Notes: generated from the sequence alone by a model not told the origin. Positions 42,650 to 51,900 are shown, counted from the first letter of the stretch. The stretch: DNA of 64,000 nucleotides from Planctomycetota bacterium (GCA_029259605.1 JAJDEV010000135.1:1-64000); one strand, 5' to 3'. Translations and numbers: made by a program.

Positions 42650-43570
42650 ATGGCCAAGGTTCACCGAGCTCACCTGCGAGCTGACATCAAGCGGCAGCTT
42701 CGGCGAGAGGTAGGTTACGGATGCCCGTTTCCTGGGTGTCGAAAGCCGTTCCTGACGTACCATCATTTCGATCCGCCTTGGGGAGTCGGTCGGAGGCACG
42801 ACCCGAACGGCATGATCGCGATCTGTCTAGAGCATCACGCTCAGGCTGACCGCGGTGTATACAGCATCCAGGATCTTCGCGCACTAAAGCAGGGCATCCA
42901 CAGTGCCGATGGGGTCAAGGGGCACTTCCCGTGGACCAAGAGGGAGTTCTTGGTTCGAGTAGGTGGTTGCTATGTCGGCCGTTCTGGGGCCCAGGCTACC
43001 ATTGTTCTGAATTCTTCACAGGGCGCAGTCGTTCAGCTGCGCCGGAACCAAGAAGGTCTGCTCGCGCTTTCATTCTGCCTAGCGGCGCCCGATGGAGAGT
43101 CGGAAGTTGTCATGGAAGACAACGTCCTACTTGGGGACCCTGCAGAGATCCACGATCTGGTCGCCGATACGGGAGCAACGCAGTTGCGCATCTGGTGGGC
43201 AAAGAAGTCAGTCGGACTTCAACTGAAGTTTGCGCGTGTTTCGCACCAGGAGCTCGAGTTGATGCTCGAACGGGATCGGGCTCGCGGAATGAAGGCTTGG
43301 ACGAAGTGTCGCAACGCCGGTGGATTCGAGATCGACTGCGATGGCGATGACGTTGTCAGTTCGACCGTCTTGGCCTGGGCGACAAAGAACTGCCTGGACG
43401 ACGAGGGTCGGATTCCCCTTGTCGATATTGACCAGGCGCGCGTCTGCTTGCCGGGGCGCCCTCCCCTGGTGATTCGTGATGGAGTCTCGCCAGTCCTTCG
43501 GTTCAGCGCGGCTATCGAATGTGGAGTGGGATTTGCGCTCGATGGTGGAGTCGGAGGTTTTTCGATCTAG
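42650..43570 (+). CDS. HNH-type endonuclease-like protein with unknown C-terminal domain
   Basis: 306 residues. The N-terminal 75 residues contain YGCPFPGCRKPFLTYHHFDP, NGMIAICLEHHAQADRG: a Cys pair (CxxxxC), the HH of the first beta strand, and N...H...H, matching the HNH/treble-clef nuclease fold. The remaining 230 residues are beta-rich (AQATIVLNSSQGAVVQLRRN; LRIWWAKKSVGLQLKFARV) and unassigned. Such proteins in islands are usually restriction or toxin-type nucleases. No cognate methylase or immunity gene is adjacent. The convergent HEPN-like gene ends 48 bp away. Confidence 0.65.
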   Translation: MAKVHRAHLRADIKRQLRREVGYGCPFPGCRKPFLTYHHFDPPWGVGRRHDPNGMIAICLEHHAQADRGVYSIQDLRALKQGIHSADGVKGHFPWTKREFLVRVGGCYVGRSGAQATIVLNSSQGAVVQLRRNQEGLLALSFCLAAPDGESEVVMEDNVLLGDPAEIHDLVADTGATQLRIWWAKKSVGLQLKFARVSHQELELMLERDRARGMKAWTKCRNAGGFEIDCDGDDVVSSTVLAWATKNCLDDEGRIPLVDIDQARVCLPGRPPLVIRDGVSPVLRFSAAIECGVGFALDGGVGGFSI

Positions 43571-43618
43571 GCGCCGCGTCGTTTTGATGCGTTTGTGGGG
43601 GCGACGACGGCGGCCTCG

Positions 43619-44614
43619 CTACGAATTTTCTTTGGTCGACCCTTCGGCGTTTGCGCTCCGATACCACCAGCCGTCCGGAAGCTCGCTCAGAACGGCGGTC
43701 AGGTTCACGGGGAACACGCCAAATTCGTCCATGAGCCGAGACATCTGATTCAGCGAAATACCCTGAGTAAGCACCATACCGCCATCCTGTCGCAGGTACG
43801 CGCGCGGCTTCCACGCCTGGCGGCGAGACCGTGACGAGGAACCCCAGGACTGCTTGTTGAGTAGGACGTCGTAGGCAGCGTCAATCATCTTCCCAACGTA
43901 CGGCCATACGTCCGACTCGAAGACGAGATCCTCGGGGACCTTCTGGTCAGCATGAATGGCGCCGTGACGCAATGCGACCCATTGTTCGATCTCGTTCCGA
44001 TCGTAGGCTAGATAGCCGCTCTTGAGGAACTGGGCCAGCTTCTTCCCGAGTTGAGAGAACGGCAAGCCGAGCGCCGACTCGAAGAAGCGTGCCAGGCTGC
44101 GGTACTTGCCAAGGACATTCGGCTGAGAGTGCACCTCGGAGAGAAGCTGAACCCCGGCGACCCGGTCCGAGAGCATCGCGATATGAGCGGGCTCGAGGTC
44201 CGGGGGGTAAATATGTCCGAGATAGGACGAAGATGGGGGCCTCAGAATCCCCGCAGTAGAGTCAAGCCATTCCTTCTCTTCGTCTAACTGGGGAATGAGA
44301 GCTATAGATGGAATCGTGGATGCGAGTGATCGAGGCGCACGGTGAACCACGGATAGAGTATCAGCAAAAAGCTCAAGCGCGTGCTCGAGGGCGCGCCGCT
44401 CCGCATCCGGGATTGATAGTTGGTTCTTCTCATCCCGCGCCGGGGGTGATCCAAGCTGTATCTCTGCAGCGAGCAGGAGTTCCTTCGGTTCGGGTTCGCC
44501 ATCCCTGCGGAGCGGGTACGATCGGATTTGGACCGACCCCAAGGCCATGCTCCAGAGGTCAACTTTGGCGGCTGCCCCCTTGACTGCGACGGTTGAAAGT
44601 CGGCCTAGTTTCAT
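43619..44614 (-). CDS. HEPN-like protein (ApeA-like helical region), putative RNase
   Basis: 331 residues, unknown overall. The C-terminal half is alpha-helical and carries EIEQWVALRHGAIHADQKVP. Here R-x4-H (Arg, His-Gly-Ala-Ile, His) matches the catalytic motif of HEPN RNases, preceded by a helix with LARFFESALGL. The N-terminal half is beta-rich (LWSMALGSVQIRSYPL). In defence genes of the ApeA/HEPN type such proteins cut RNA during infection. That function is inferred from the motif and the island setting. Confidence 0.5.
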   Translation of the reverse strand: MKLGRLSTVAVKGAAAKVDLWSMALGSVQIRSYPLRRDGEPEPKELLLAAEIQLGSPPARDEKNQLSIPDAERRALEHALELFADTLSVVHRAPRSLASTIPSIALIPQLDEEKEWLDSTAGILRPPSSSYLGHIYPPDLEPAHIAMLSDRVAGVQLLSEVHSQPNVLGKYRSLARFFESALGLPFSQLGKKLAQFLKSGYLAYDRNEIEQWVALRHGAIHADQKVPEDLVFESDVWPYVGKMIDAAYDVLLNKQSWGSSSRSRRQAWKPRAYLRQDGGMVLTQGISLNQMSRLMDEFGVFPVNLTAVLSELPDGWWYRSANAEGSTKENS

Positions 44615-44862
44615 AGTTGGTCGTCGGTCCTCGGAGATTGGTCCCGCAGGGCCACGCTAGCGAGGTCTGTGAAGCGAGGCAAGAAGCGACGAATGTGGGA
44701 GTGAGTTGAGTTGGCGCGACGCCCGGTCAGGGGGTTGACTGTCGAAGAGCTGGCTGACACCCCGCGACGGACCGAGCTGGCGCGCGCGACTCGTCCGATG
44801 TCGCGAGTCGTTGCGCGGTCCTCAGCGTTCGGTTGGAGTTTCCCCATTTTCCACGGGAGTGC

Positions 44863-45540
44863 ATGATGGGCAGCGAGGTTTCGAGGGTTCTTCGATTTGC
44901 GGTGGGCGATCCAGAGGAGTCTTCCACAATCTGGAGCGCCCGGACATCTCCGACAAAGGGCGACATCTACGTCACGGCAAGAGGAACGCCGTGGGCGAAG
45001 TTGAGCCTTCACGAGACAGGAGAGTCTCAGTTCTCCTTCACGCGAGAACAGCTGGACACTCTCCCCAACCAGATTCAGAGCAAGATCCGCCAGCGAGCAG
45101 ACGGACGGCACGTTCTACGGTTCAAACGTCAGGTTCCCATCCGAAGCGTCGCTCTCGCGTTTCGAATCGTGATACCTGAGACGGTGACGCGGAAACGGCA
45201 TGTTCATCGAGCGCGGAAGGTCATCCGGTGGATCCCGCGTCCGGATAACGGTGGCGCGACCGAGATCGACTTCTTGCTGCTTCCAACAACGGCCGACCAA
45301 CGAGCGCTCTCGCGCGTCGGAGGCCTTGAGATACGCGATCTCGGAATGCTGGACGTAGGCGAAGAAGGAAAGCTACGCGTGTGCTTTCGCCAGGGTCCGT
45401 CCGAGGTGCTACTGCCGCCGGCCGGTAGCATGTCCGCTCCGCGACCACCTCAGGGGATTCCTGAGGACGGCGTGTACGCGTTCCTTTTTGGAGTGGATGA
45501 TCGTGGGGCTGGTTGGCTTGCTGAATACGCTCTTCGTTGA
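44863..45540 (+). CDS. Hypothetical protein
   Basis: About 225 residues; the ATG at 44863 (or 44866) follows CGGGAG. The N-terminal half looks like a small beta domain (GDIYVTARGTPWAKLSLHET; FSFTREQLDTLPNQIQSK; HVLRFKRQVPIRS), the C-terminal half another (EIDFLLLPTTADQ; GLEIRDLGMLDVG; YAFLFGVDDRGAGWLAEYAL). No signal peptide, membrane helix or known motif. It diverges from the HEPN-like gene, 248 bp apart. Confidence 0.5.
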   Translation: MMGSEVSRVLRFAVGDPEESSTIWSARTSPTKGDIYVTARGTPWAKLSLHETGESQFSFTREQLDTLPNQIQSKIRQRADGRHVLRFKRQVPIRSVALAFRIVIPETVTRKRHVHRARKVIRWIPRPDNGGATEIDFLLLPTTADQRALSRVGGLEIRDLGMLDVGEEGKLRVCFRQGPSEVLLPPAGSMSAPRPPQGIPEDGVYAFLFGVDDRGAGWLAEYALR

Positions 45541-45797
45541 CCTGAGTTGGCCGCGAGCACTCCGAGGCCCGGCTAGGGAATCGGAGCCCGAGCACGTGTC
45601 CGGCCGACCATGTCGAGCGACCGCGTGGAAGCAGGGGCTAGCCCAGGGTGAAGGTCCGCCCTGGCGAGCCGGATTGGGGCTGAGCAGGTCGTTCGTCCCC
45701 CGCGGGAATCGAAACTGCGGCGGAACTAAAGTAGATCCTTGGTGATCTCCGATCGACCGTGGTGCCCCTCCCCACCCCTGCTCCACGGACTCCGATC

Positions 45798-46118
45798 ATG
45801 ATTTGTCCTGCAGTCCTCGCTTGTCTTCTGGCCAGCCTCGCACCCGAGCCGGCTTCCTCGTGCGCCTATCGATTCGCGGAGACGGCGCAGTCCAACGATT
45901 CACGCGAGCACGCGCTGCGGGTGATGCACGCGCTTCGAAGCGCAGTTCAAAGCCCCGAGCAGCATACCCTAGAGCGCCTGCGGAGCCTGCTCGAAGCGGC
46001 CATGCAGGTTCTCGAGGACTGCATCCAGTCGGGCGGGTGGTCGCCGGAGGCCGTTCGGGCGCTGGAGCGCGACATCGAGCTCCTCAGCGAGCTGCTTGAG
46101 CGACTCGGCTCGCTCTAG
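45798..46118 (+). CDS. Small exported helical protein
   Basis: 106 residues. A short signal-like segment (MICPAVLACLLASLAPEPAS) precedes a helical body (EHALRVMHALRSAVQSPEQH, LERLRSLLEAAMQVLEDC, LERDIELLSELLERLGSL) with hydrophobic heptads. No family was recognised. Its TAG directly abuts the stop of the convergent pentapeptide-type gene (46119). The stretch 45,541-45,797 upstream has no gene. Confidence 0.45.
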   Translation: MICPAVLACLLASLAPEPASSCAYRFAETAQSNDSREHALRVMHALRSAVQSPEQHTLERLRSLLEAAMQVLEDCIQSGGWSPEAVRALERDIELLSELLERLGSL

Positions 46119-47051
46119 TCAGTCTCGATCTGATAGCGGGCGCGACTGATCGTCGGGCCGGCCCTCGCACTCGGTGAAGCGGACCGCCTGCATCACCAGC
46201 ACTAGCGTTGATGAACCACCTCGGAAGCGCGATCGGACAAAGTGAGTGTCGCCGAGAAAGCAGGCGCCGTCCCACGTCGTTCCGAGCGCTTCGATACGAC
46301 CTTCGAAGTTGATGAAGCGGGTAGCGGACATGTCTGCACCAGAGAAGTTGGTTGCTGCGGCTAGACTTTTGTCCGACCCCGACGCAGACCTTTGTCGTCC
46401 TCCAAACTCCGACTCAACGAGCCGCGAATCGACGAAGTGAGTGCCGGTAAGATCTTTGTCCTTGAAGTCGCAACCTTCGAGCCATTTGCCGCTTAGATCC
46501 CGTCCGGCGAGATCGCCGACTATCAAGAGCGCTGCCCGGACGTTTGCGACCGCAGCTGCGTGGTTCGTCGGCACCCATGAGGACTCGGGGATCGAGTTCA
46601 GAGCCGCGTCAGATATCTCGTCTGCGAGCTCAGGGAAATCGATCGAGATGTGGTGGAGGTACTGTAGAGCGCTTCGAACGGTTAGTTCATCCCACGCGTC
46701 TGCATCAGAGATCCGGTCTTTGAGCGAGGGCAAAGACTCGATTGCCACGTCGATACGTTCCACGTGCATCTTGTAGAGTGAGATTAGGCCCGTTCCCGCG
46801 CCGTTGAGAAGCAAGGCGGCTCCGGTAATCAGCGCCGCGTACACGAGGCCTCGAGCGTTCAACCATCCTGCGATCAGCGTGGCCCGGGAGGGTGAATCTC
46901 CTTCGTGGTCAACGCGAAGCGCTGGAGTCTCCGGCTCTTCGATTTCGTCGCCGAGATCGCGAGCGTCGTCGTCGGTAACGGAGGTCCGCCCGATCAAGGA
47001 CCTGGGCAAAAACAGCCCCGAACGAGGGCTCTGACGGAAGTCGGGGGGCAT
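46119..47051 (-). CDS. Pentapeptide-repeat-like protein with one membrane helix
   Basis: About 310 residues from the ATG at 47051. An acidic N-terminal region is followed by one membrane helix (AGWLNARGLVYAALITGAALLL). A helical part (DAWDELTVRSALQYLHHISI; FPELADEISDAALNSI) leads to irregular pentapeptide-type repeats (GRDLSGKWLEGCDFKDKDLT; NFSGADMSATRFINFEG). The helix plus pentapeptide layout occurs in bacterial membrane proteins of unknown role and in some islands. No enzymatic motif is seen. Confidence 0.65.
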   Translation of the reverse strand: MPPDFRQSPRSGLFLPRSLIGRTSVTDDDARDLGDEIEEPETPALRVDHEGDSPSRATLIAGWLNARGLVYAALITGAALLLNGAGTGLISLYKMHVERIDVAIESLPSLKDRISDADAWDELTVRSALQYLHHISIDFPELADEISDAALNSIPESSWVPTNHAAAVANVRAALLIVGDLAGRDLSGKWLEGCDFKDKDLTGTHFVDSRLVESEFGGRQRSASGSDKSLAAATNFSGADMSATRFINFEGRIEALGTTWDGACFLGDTHFVRSRFRGGSSTLVLVMQAVRFTECEGRPDDQSRPLSDRD

Positions 47052-47197
47052 GCCAAGAACGCTACCTCGTGAGGACGATCTAGCAAGTTGCAAAGTCTTC
47101 CGGGTCATCCGCGCCGGCTGCACGTGCGACCGGCGGGGAACTCGCTCCGGAGCGGTTCAGCGGAAGGTTTATAAGGTCCGCACGCTCGAGCCAGGGC

Positions 47198-47509
47198 ATG
47201 TGGAACGAGCCAACCGGCACCGAGCTTCGGCGTCTCCCGCGCCTCTACGAAACCGACGGAACCTCGCTCGAGGACAAAGTCATCGGGATGCACTTCTTCC
47301 TTGGGGCGTGCGACTGGTACGCCGTCGAGTACAGCCCTGCCGATCGAGTCTTCTTCGGCTACGCGAACCTGGGCAACGATCGGTGCGCAGAGTGGGGCTA
47401 CTTCAGCCTCGACGAGCTCGTGTCGCTTCGCACTCGACAGGGATTCGAAGTAGACCGAGACCTGCACTGGACTCCGACGAAAGCCCGATACGTCGATCGG
47501 ATGCGCTGA
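47198..47509 (+). CDS. DUF2958-family protein
   Basis: 103 residues. MWNEPTGTELRRLPRLYETD, VIGMHFFLGACDWYAVEYSP, FFGYANLGNDRCAEWGYFSL and FEVDRDLHWTPTKARYV match DUF2958 almost motif by motif. The family is typical of conjugative plasmids and integrative elements, with no known activity. A TTTATAAG motif about 30 bp upstream could be a promoter element. It supports the view that this part of the island came from a conjugative element. Confidence 0.88.
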   Translation: MWNEPTGTELRRLPRLYETDGTSLEDKVIGMHFFLGACDWYAVEYSPADRVFFGYANLGNDRCAEWGYFSLDELVSLRTRQGFEVDRDLHWTPTKARYVDRMR

Positions 47510-47663
47510 GCGTCGGAACCGAAAAGTATAAATAGGGGGGTGCCTTCTACGGGCCATCAAGACACACGCTTGAACTGAATCGGTCCGCGAACAGCGTCGG
47601 TGATTTGAGCGCGAGCTATTCTGCTCGGCGGGAGCATTGACGCCGACAGTCAAAGCCCCCGAC

Positions 47664-47682
47664 GTATTCCGGGGTATTCCGG
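47664..47682. promoter_or_regulatory. Direct repeat upstream of the second recombinase
   Basis: GTATTCCGG occurs twice, at 47664 and 47674, ten bases apart (one helical turn) and about 50 bp upstream of the recombinase start. Further up, at 47524-47534, there is an AT-rich GTATAAATAG. The repeat may be an operator or a recombinase-binding site; nothing else in the window confirms this. Confidence 0.35.
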
Positions 47683-47730
47683 CTCCGATCAGTTCAACGT
47701 TTATGTAGCAGCGTGTCTTGGATCGTGGCC

Positions 47731-48969
47731 ATGGCAGAAGAAGATATATACAAGAACAAGAGAGCGTATCTCAGGACGATCGACACGCTCGACGAGCTCC
47801 TTCTGGAGCCCTCGGCGCCGCCGCAGTCGGCCCGAGGTCGTCGGAAGTACTTCTGCCGCAATCGGTCGAACCTCGCGTACTTCAGGGCACTTCACCAGCG
47901 CTTCGAGAGCCGCGACACGAGCTACGTCCGGCGAAACAAGGTTCTGCAGACGCTTCTGTTCATCACTCACTGTACGGACAAGGGCTTGGCGGATTGCTCC
48001 CGCGACGACGTCGACGCGTTCGTAGGCAGGGCGCATGCAGCTCTTCGAAGCCCGAACTCGAAGCGCGACTTCCTGAAGACGACGAAGTGGATCTGGCGAG
48101 CCCTCTTTCCAGAAGCAGACGAGCATGGGCGTCCGGACGAGCGTCTCACTCCCTACGCGGTTCGCCACCTGACTTCATCGGTCGACAAGAGCCAGAACAC
48201 GCTCCGCAACGACCGACTCACAGCAGACGAGTTCCTCCGGATCGTCGGGTACTTCAGCTCGGACCCCCAGACGCAGGCATTCCTCGCGATCGCGTTCGAG
48301 TCGCTCGCGCGTCCTCAGGAGCTCTGCTTCAGGCGCCTTCGAGACGTCGAGCTCTCCGAGCACCACGGCCGCATCTGGGTCAGCTCGCACGGGAAGGAGG
48401 GCACCAAGTTTCTCCAATGCATCGACTCGTACCCCTACCTCGTGCGATGGCTCGAGCATCATCCCCATCAGGCCGACCCGGACGCGTTTCTTTTTTCCCC
48501 GACCCAAGCGCCGGATCGCCCACTTTCGCCCTTGAGCATCAACAGGCGGCTTCGGCGTGCGTGCCGTGACCTTGGGATCGACAAGCGAATCACTGCCTAC
48601 AGCCTGAAGCGCAACGGGGTGACGTTTCGGCGTCTTCGGGGCGACTCAGATCTCGAGATTCAGCATGTCGCGGGCTGGACGTCGACGAAGCAACTGCAGA
48701 CCTACGACCTGTCCAATGCGGAGGACTCATTCCGCGAGCAGCTGGTCCGGCGCGGACTGATCGACGCCGGGAGGCAACGCGACGCAGAGCGGATCGTGGC
48801 CAGTGTCTGCGTGTGCGGGAATCGTGTCGGCTTCGCGGACGCGATCTGTCGCCGCTGCAAGAGACCTCTCGAAGCGAGTCGATCATCCGCGTCGCCCGTT
48901 GGCGATCGGGGACAGGAGGCACAGCTTCAGCGATTGGCGGGGCGCACGGTTGGAACAGACGCTCAGTAA
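47731..48969 (+). CDS. Divergent tyrosine recombinase with C-terminal zinc ribbon
   Basis: 412 residues. The N-terminal core-binding part (KVLQTLLFITHCTDKGLADC; DDVDAFVGRAHAALRSPNSK) is followed by a catalytic domain. It has AFESLARPQELCFRRLRDVE (Arg I), SSHGKEGTKFLQC (Lys), AYSLKRNGVTFRRLR (box II, where the usual HxxR is degenerate) and HVAGWTSTKQLQTYDLS (His and nucleophile Tyr). The C-terminus adds VCVCGNRVGFADAICRRCKR, a four-Cys zinc ribbon. This pattern is closer to archaeal-virus and haloarchaeal integrases than to the left-end integrase. It may belong to a second element inside the island. Confidence 0.75.
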   Translation: MAEEDIYKNKRAYLRTIDTLDELLLEPSAPPQSARGRRKYFCRNRSNLAYFRALHQRFESRDTSYVRRNKVLQTLLFITHCTDKGLADCSRDDVDAFVGRAHAALRSPNSKRDFLKTTKWIWRALFPEADEHGRPDERLTPYAVRHLTSSVDKSQNTLRNDRLTADEFLRIVGYFSSDPQTQAFLAIAFESLARPQELCFRRLRDVELSEHHGRIWVSSHGKEGTKFLQCIDSYPYLVRWLEHHPHQADPDAFLFSPTQAPDRPLSPLSINRRLRRACRDLGIDKRITAYSLKRNGVTFRRLRGDSDLEIQHVAGWTSTKQLQTYDLSNAEDSFREQLVRRGLIDAGRQRDAERIVASVCVCGNRVGFADAICRRCKRPLEASRSSASPVGDRGQEAQLQRLAGRTVGTDAQ

Positions 48970-49031
48970 CCACTCCTCTTGTCCGGCGTCTCAAGGGAAG
49001 GACCCCTCGCATTCCTTCTTCACGAGATGTC

Positions 49032-50297
49032 ATGGCAGCACGGCGGCCATTCCACCCCGGATGGCAATTCAAGGACGGGAAGCTCCTAAGGTTCGGAGCG
49101 AATCAGGTGGAGGTACTGCGCGCGTGGCCATCGCCGCTGGCTTGGCGCCGTATCGGTGGGGGGCCGTGGCGGCACGTGCGTCCTGCGTTCTCCCTTCGCG
49201 AGATCGAGCAAGAGGCAAGCTGTCGGCGCCGCTCTGAGCTCCGCGCCGCGTGCTCGCCGTTCTCGAACCTGCTGGACCCCGCCGACATCGAACGACTCGA
49301 TGCGGGACTTCGAACCCGGGCCGCCGCCGCCCGGAGCTTCCTGGAGACGATCCCTGAGGAGGCTCGAGAGCGGATTCGCCGCTTCCCCCGTCGGCAATGG
49401 CACGTTCTCTCCGTTCTCGCGCGATGCCCCGGGGCTGACGATCTCGTCGACTCGAACCCCGCGCTCGCATGGGCCGTGGCATCCAACTGGATCCTTCGCG
49501 ACCCCTCGGTCAAGCAACCCATGCGCGCTGCACGGCGACTCGTCCGATTGCGCCGACGCGAGATCGTTGGGTGGCTCGGCTTTCCACCGACTGCTTCCGC
49601 GGCCAGGTGCTTCGCCCGGATCCACCCGAAGCGCGTCTCTGTTCCCCTTCTGCTGGACCTCCGGCGTTCCTTGCTCGACGCGGAGTCCTCAAGACTCCTT
49701 GCGCACGTACCGGCCTTGACCCGAGGGGTTCTCGTGCTGACGCAAAGCTCCGCGGTACGTGGGATGGTCACCCCAGTGTTGTTGAACGAGATCGCCCGAG
49801 ATCGGCAGTGGCGGGACAACGTGCGTGGCTTCGTCGTTCTCAACCAGGTCGCCTCGATGCTCGACGTCCTCGGATTCAGACCGAGGGAGCTCTTCCGAAG
49901 CCTCGAGGCGCTCCAGCGAACCCACCGAGAGCTGATGCGCGAAGTACGGTCCAAAGTCAGCCGTCATCGTCCCGTCCGGTTTCCGAAGCCACCCATAGCG
50001 GGTGATTCCCAGATCGTCCCCATCGAGGACTCGAGGTCCCTGGCAGAGGAGGGACGCTCGATGCACCACTGCGTCGAGAGGTACGCGGACCGGGTCCTGA
50101 CTGGGGTCTCCTACGCTTACCGCGTGATGGCGCCGGAACGAGCAACGCTTGTGTTGAACCGCTACGGCGAGGGTTGCGGCGTCGCGGAGCTCCGCGGGCA
50201 TGCGAACGCGCGACCTGCCGCGGCGACGAAGAACGCCGTTAAGCGGTGGCTCGCGGCGAGCGGCAAGACCGCAAGGGGCATCCCAGGAGCTGAGTAG
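49032..50297 (+). CDS. PcfJ-like protein
   Basis: 421 residues from the ATG at 49032; an upstream start at 48813 overlaps the recombinase gene. The N-terminal part is long, Arg-rich and helical. The C-terminal 130 residues have SQIVPIEDSRSLAEEGRSMH, HHCVERYADRVLTGVSYAYR and GCGVAELRGHANARPAA. The mhHCVxxY...G...AxLxGxxN pattern is that of PcfJ-like proteins from conjugative plasmids, of unknown biochemical role. It follows the recombinase by 62 bp, as recombinase-cargo pairs often do. Confidence 0.72.
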   Translation: MAARRPFHPGWQFKDGKLLRFGANQVEVLRAWPSPLAWRRIGGGPWRHVRPAFSLREIEQEASCRRRSELRAACSPFSNLLDPADIERLDAGLRTRAAAARSFLETIPEEARERIRRFPRRQWHVLSVLARCPGADDLVDSNPALAWAVASNWILRDPSVKQPMRAARRLVRLRRREIVGWLGFPPTASAARCFARIHPKRVSVPLLLDLRRSLLDAESSRLLAHVPALTRGVLVLTQSSAVRGMVTPVLLNEIARDRQWRDNVRGFVVLNQVASMLDVLGFRPRELFRSLEALQRTHRELMREVRSKVSRHRPVRFPKPPIAGDSQIVPIEDSRSLAEEGRSMHHCVERYADRVLTGVSYAYRVMAPERATLVLNRYGEGCGVAELRGHANARPAAATKNAVKRWLAASGKTARGIPGAE

Positions 50298-51058
50298 GCC
50301 CCTGAACCCAGGACACACTGTGCAGGAGTCGTCTAGTTCGCGCCGGGCTAGTAGCCGAGGACGAAGTCTTGAGCGTTCGAGAGCGCGAGCGGTCGCACGC
50401 CAGCCACCTCGTGAGCATCGTCGACAAGAACAAGACACGCTCCGCGGAGATCGGATGGCGGCTGAAGAGTTCGTCCGGATCGTGCGCTACTCTCGGCTGC
50501 GCCGACCTTCGATCAGTCCACCGCGAACGAGTTGGTCTTTGAACGAGTCCTCCGCGTTCGAGAGATCTGAGGTCTGCAGCTGCTTCGTCGAGGTGCACCC
50601 CGCCACAGGGCGCTCACGCCGCGAAACTCCTGACTCCGTCCGGGTGTGAGGAGGTCGTCAGAATCTGCACTCGAGCCGCAGAGTCCCTCTGCGAAGCCTC
50701 GCTGGCGTCAAAGCCGATCGTCGATCTGGCTGTGGCCGACGCAGGATTCTCCCCTGAGGAGCGAGCAGCCGTGGAGAACGGTAGACGTGAACCGTCGGCT
50801 GCATCGGCGGTGCGAACCCGACTACACCCCCGTTGGGGTTGTCCTGCTCCTCGACCGTCGGCCTTCGGGCGTGCCAGAAAGGGGGGACCCAGCCACTCCG
50901 GAGCCAGGTATCGCGTGCGTAAGAAACGTGGGAGTAGTTGACCGCTCGTTCGAACGCACGTTGAATTGAATTGACGGAAAGACCGCTCGGGCCGAGCGCA
51001 GATTCATTCGATTCGAATTGAGCTCCGGAAGCAACCGGACGCGAAGAGGACGACCAGC
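50298..51058. other. Long stretch without a convincing gene; possible gene relic
   Basis: No complete gene is supported. Between about 50,570 and 50,770 one plus-strand frame reads like protein (AHAAKLLTPSGCEEVVRICT; PIVDLAVADAGFSPEERAAV) but has no start, ribosome site or recognisable family and soon turns into low-complexity Arg/Pro. It may be a decayed gene. The last 120 bp should contain the promoter of the Cys-repeat protein. Confidence 0.4.
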
Positions 51059-51778
51059 ATGAGCAATTTCGCAATCGTGGCCGGTGTTAGCTTCGGGCTT
51101 GTTGCGGTGTTCACCCCCAATGCGACGAACGAACTCTCGGACCGCGCATCGGTGCCCATCCACCAGCTGAAGGCGAGTGAGACCCGCTTCGAAGAAAGCC
51201 CGACGCTTCCCGAGGTCGCGTCATACCGCTCAGCTTTGCGCGCGCTTCCTGGGCCCACCAAGCTGAGCGCACCTCTCCCGGTTAGCGGCGGCCTCACTTG
51301 CAGTACGGGAGGGCAAACCGGGAACACGACGTGCTCGACACCCCCGGGCTCGCAGTGTTCGGCGCAAGGTAACAGCTACGGCTGTTCGGCTCTGAACATC
51401 GATGGGGGGCTCTGCAGCACCTCTGGGAGTGGCCAGTGTTCCGTCATTGGGGGCAACGACTCCCATTGCTCTTCCGCCAACGGATCGGGAATGAACTGTT
51501 CTTCCCAAGGAGGAGGGACGTGCTCGGTCTTTGGCGGAGGAAGCAGCGATGACAACTCGTGCTCCACTTTCAGCGCAGATGCAACCTGCTCGGCGATCGA
51601 CGGTGGTAGCTGTTCGGTGAATGCAGGATCAACAGGCAATAATTGCACCGCGATCTGGGAGGGCGACTGCTCCGTCCAAGTTGGCGCAGGAGGAGGGGAG
51701 TGCAGTACCCTGAATCCGAGCGGGCCGCCGTGTCCCCCAAACTCCAGCGGAATCTGTTATGCAACCGCGGACTGTTGA
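51059..51778 (+). CDS. Secreted Cys-repeat protein
   Basis: 239 residues. An N-terminal helix (FAIVAGVSFGLVAVFTPNAT) could be a signal peptide. From residue 80 to the end there are about sixteen units of 9-13 residues, each built around C-S/T (TCSTGG, QCSAQG, LCSTSG, QCSVIG, HCSSAN, TCSVFG, SCSTFS, TCSAID, SCSVNA, ECSTLN). The region is rich in Gly, Ser, Asn and Thr. A regular Cys-Ser ladder suggests a disulfide-braced beta-helix. There is no C-terminal hydrophobic sorting helix. It precedes the exosortase-like genes by 122 bp and may be their exported partner. Confidence 0.6.
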   Translation: MSNFAIVAGVSFGLVAVFTPNATNELSDRASVPIHQLKASETRFEESPTLPEVASYRSALRALPGPTKLSAPLPVSGGLTCSTGGQTGNTTCSTPPGSQCSAQGNSYGCSALNIDGGLCSTSGSGQCSVIGGNDSHCSSANGSGMNCSSQGGGTCSVFGGGSSDDNSCSTFSADATCSAIDGGSCSVNAGSTGNNCTAIWEGDCSVQVGAGGGECSTLNPSGPPCPPNSSGICYATADC

Positions 51779-51900
51779 GCCATTCTTGGGGTGAACGACT
51801 CGGCACAAGCGAATGACGGCGGGGGCTGAGCGGACACGTTCAACCGCGCCTTGAGAGGGGAGCAAGGTCCAATCAAGAGTCTCGCGCATGCTGCGGTCGT

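Noticed and set aside
47520-47540. Archaeal-type TATA box before the second recombinase
   Set aside because: The AT-rich motif is about 200 bp from the start codon and a single occurrence proves nothing; kept only as a remark.
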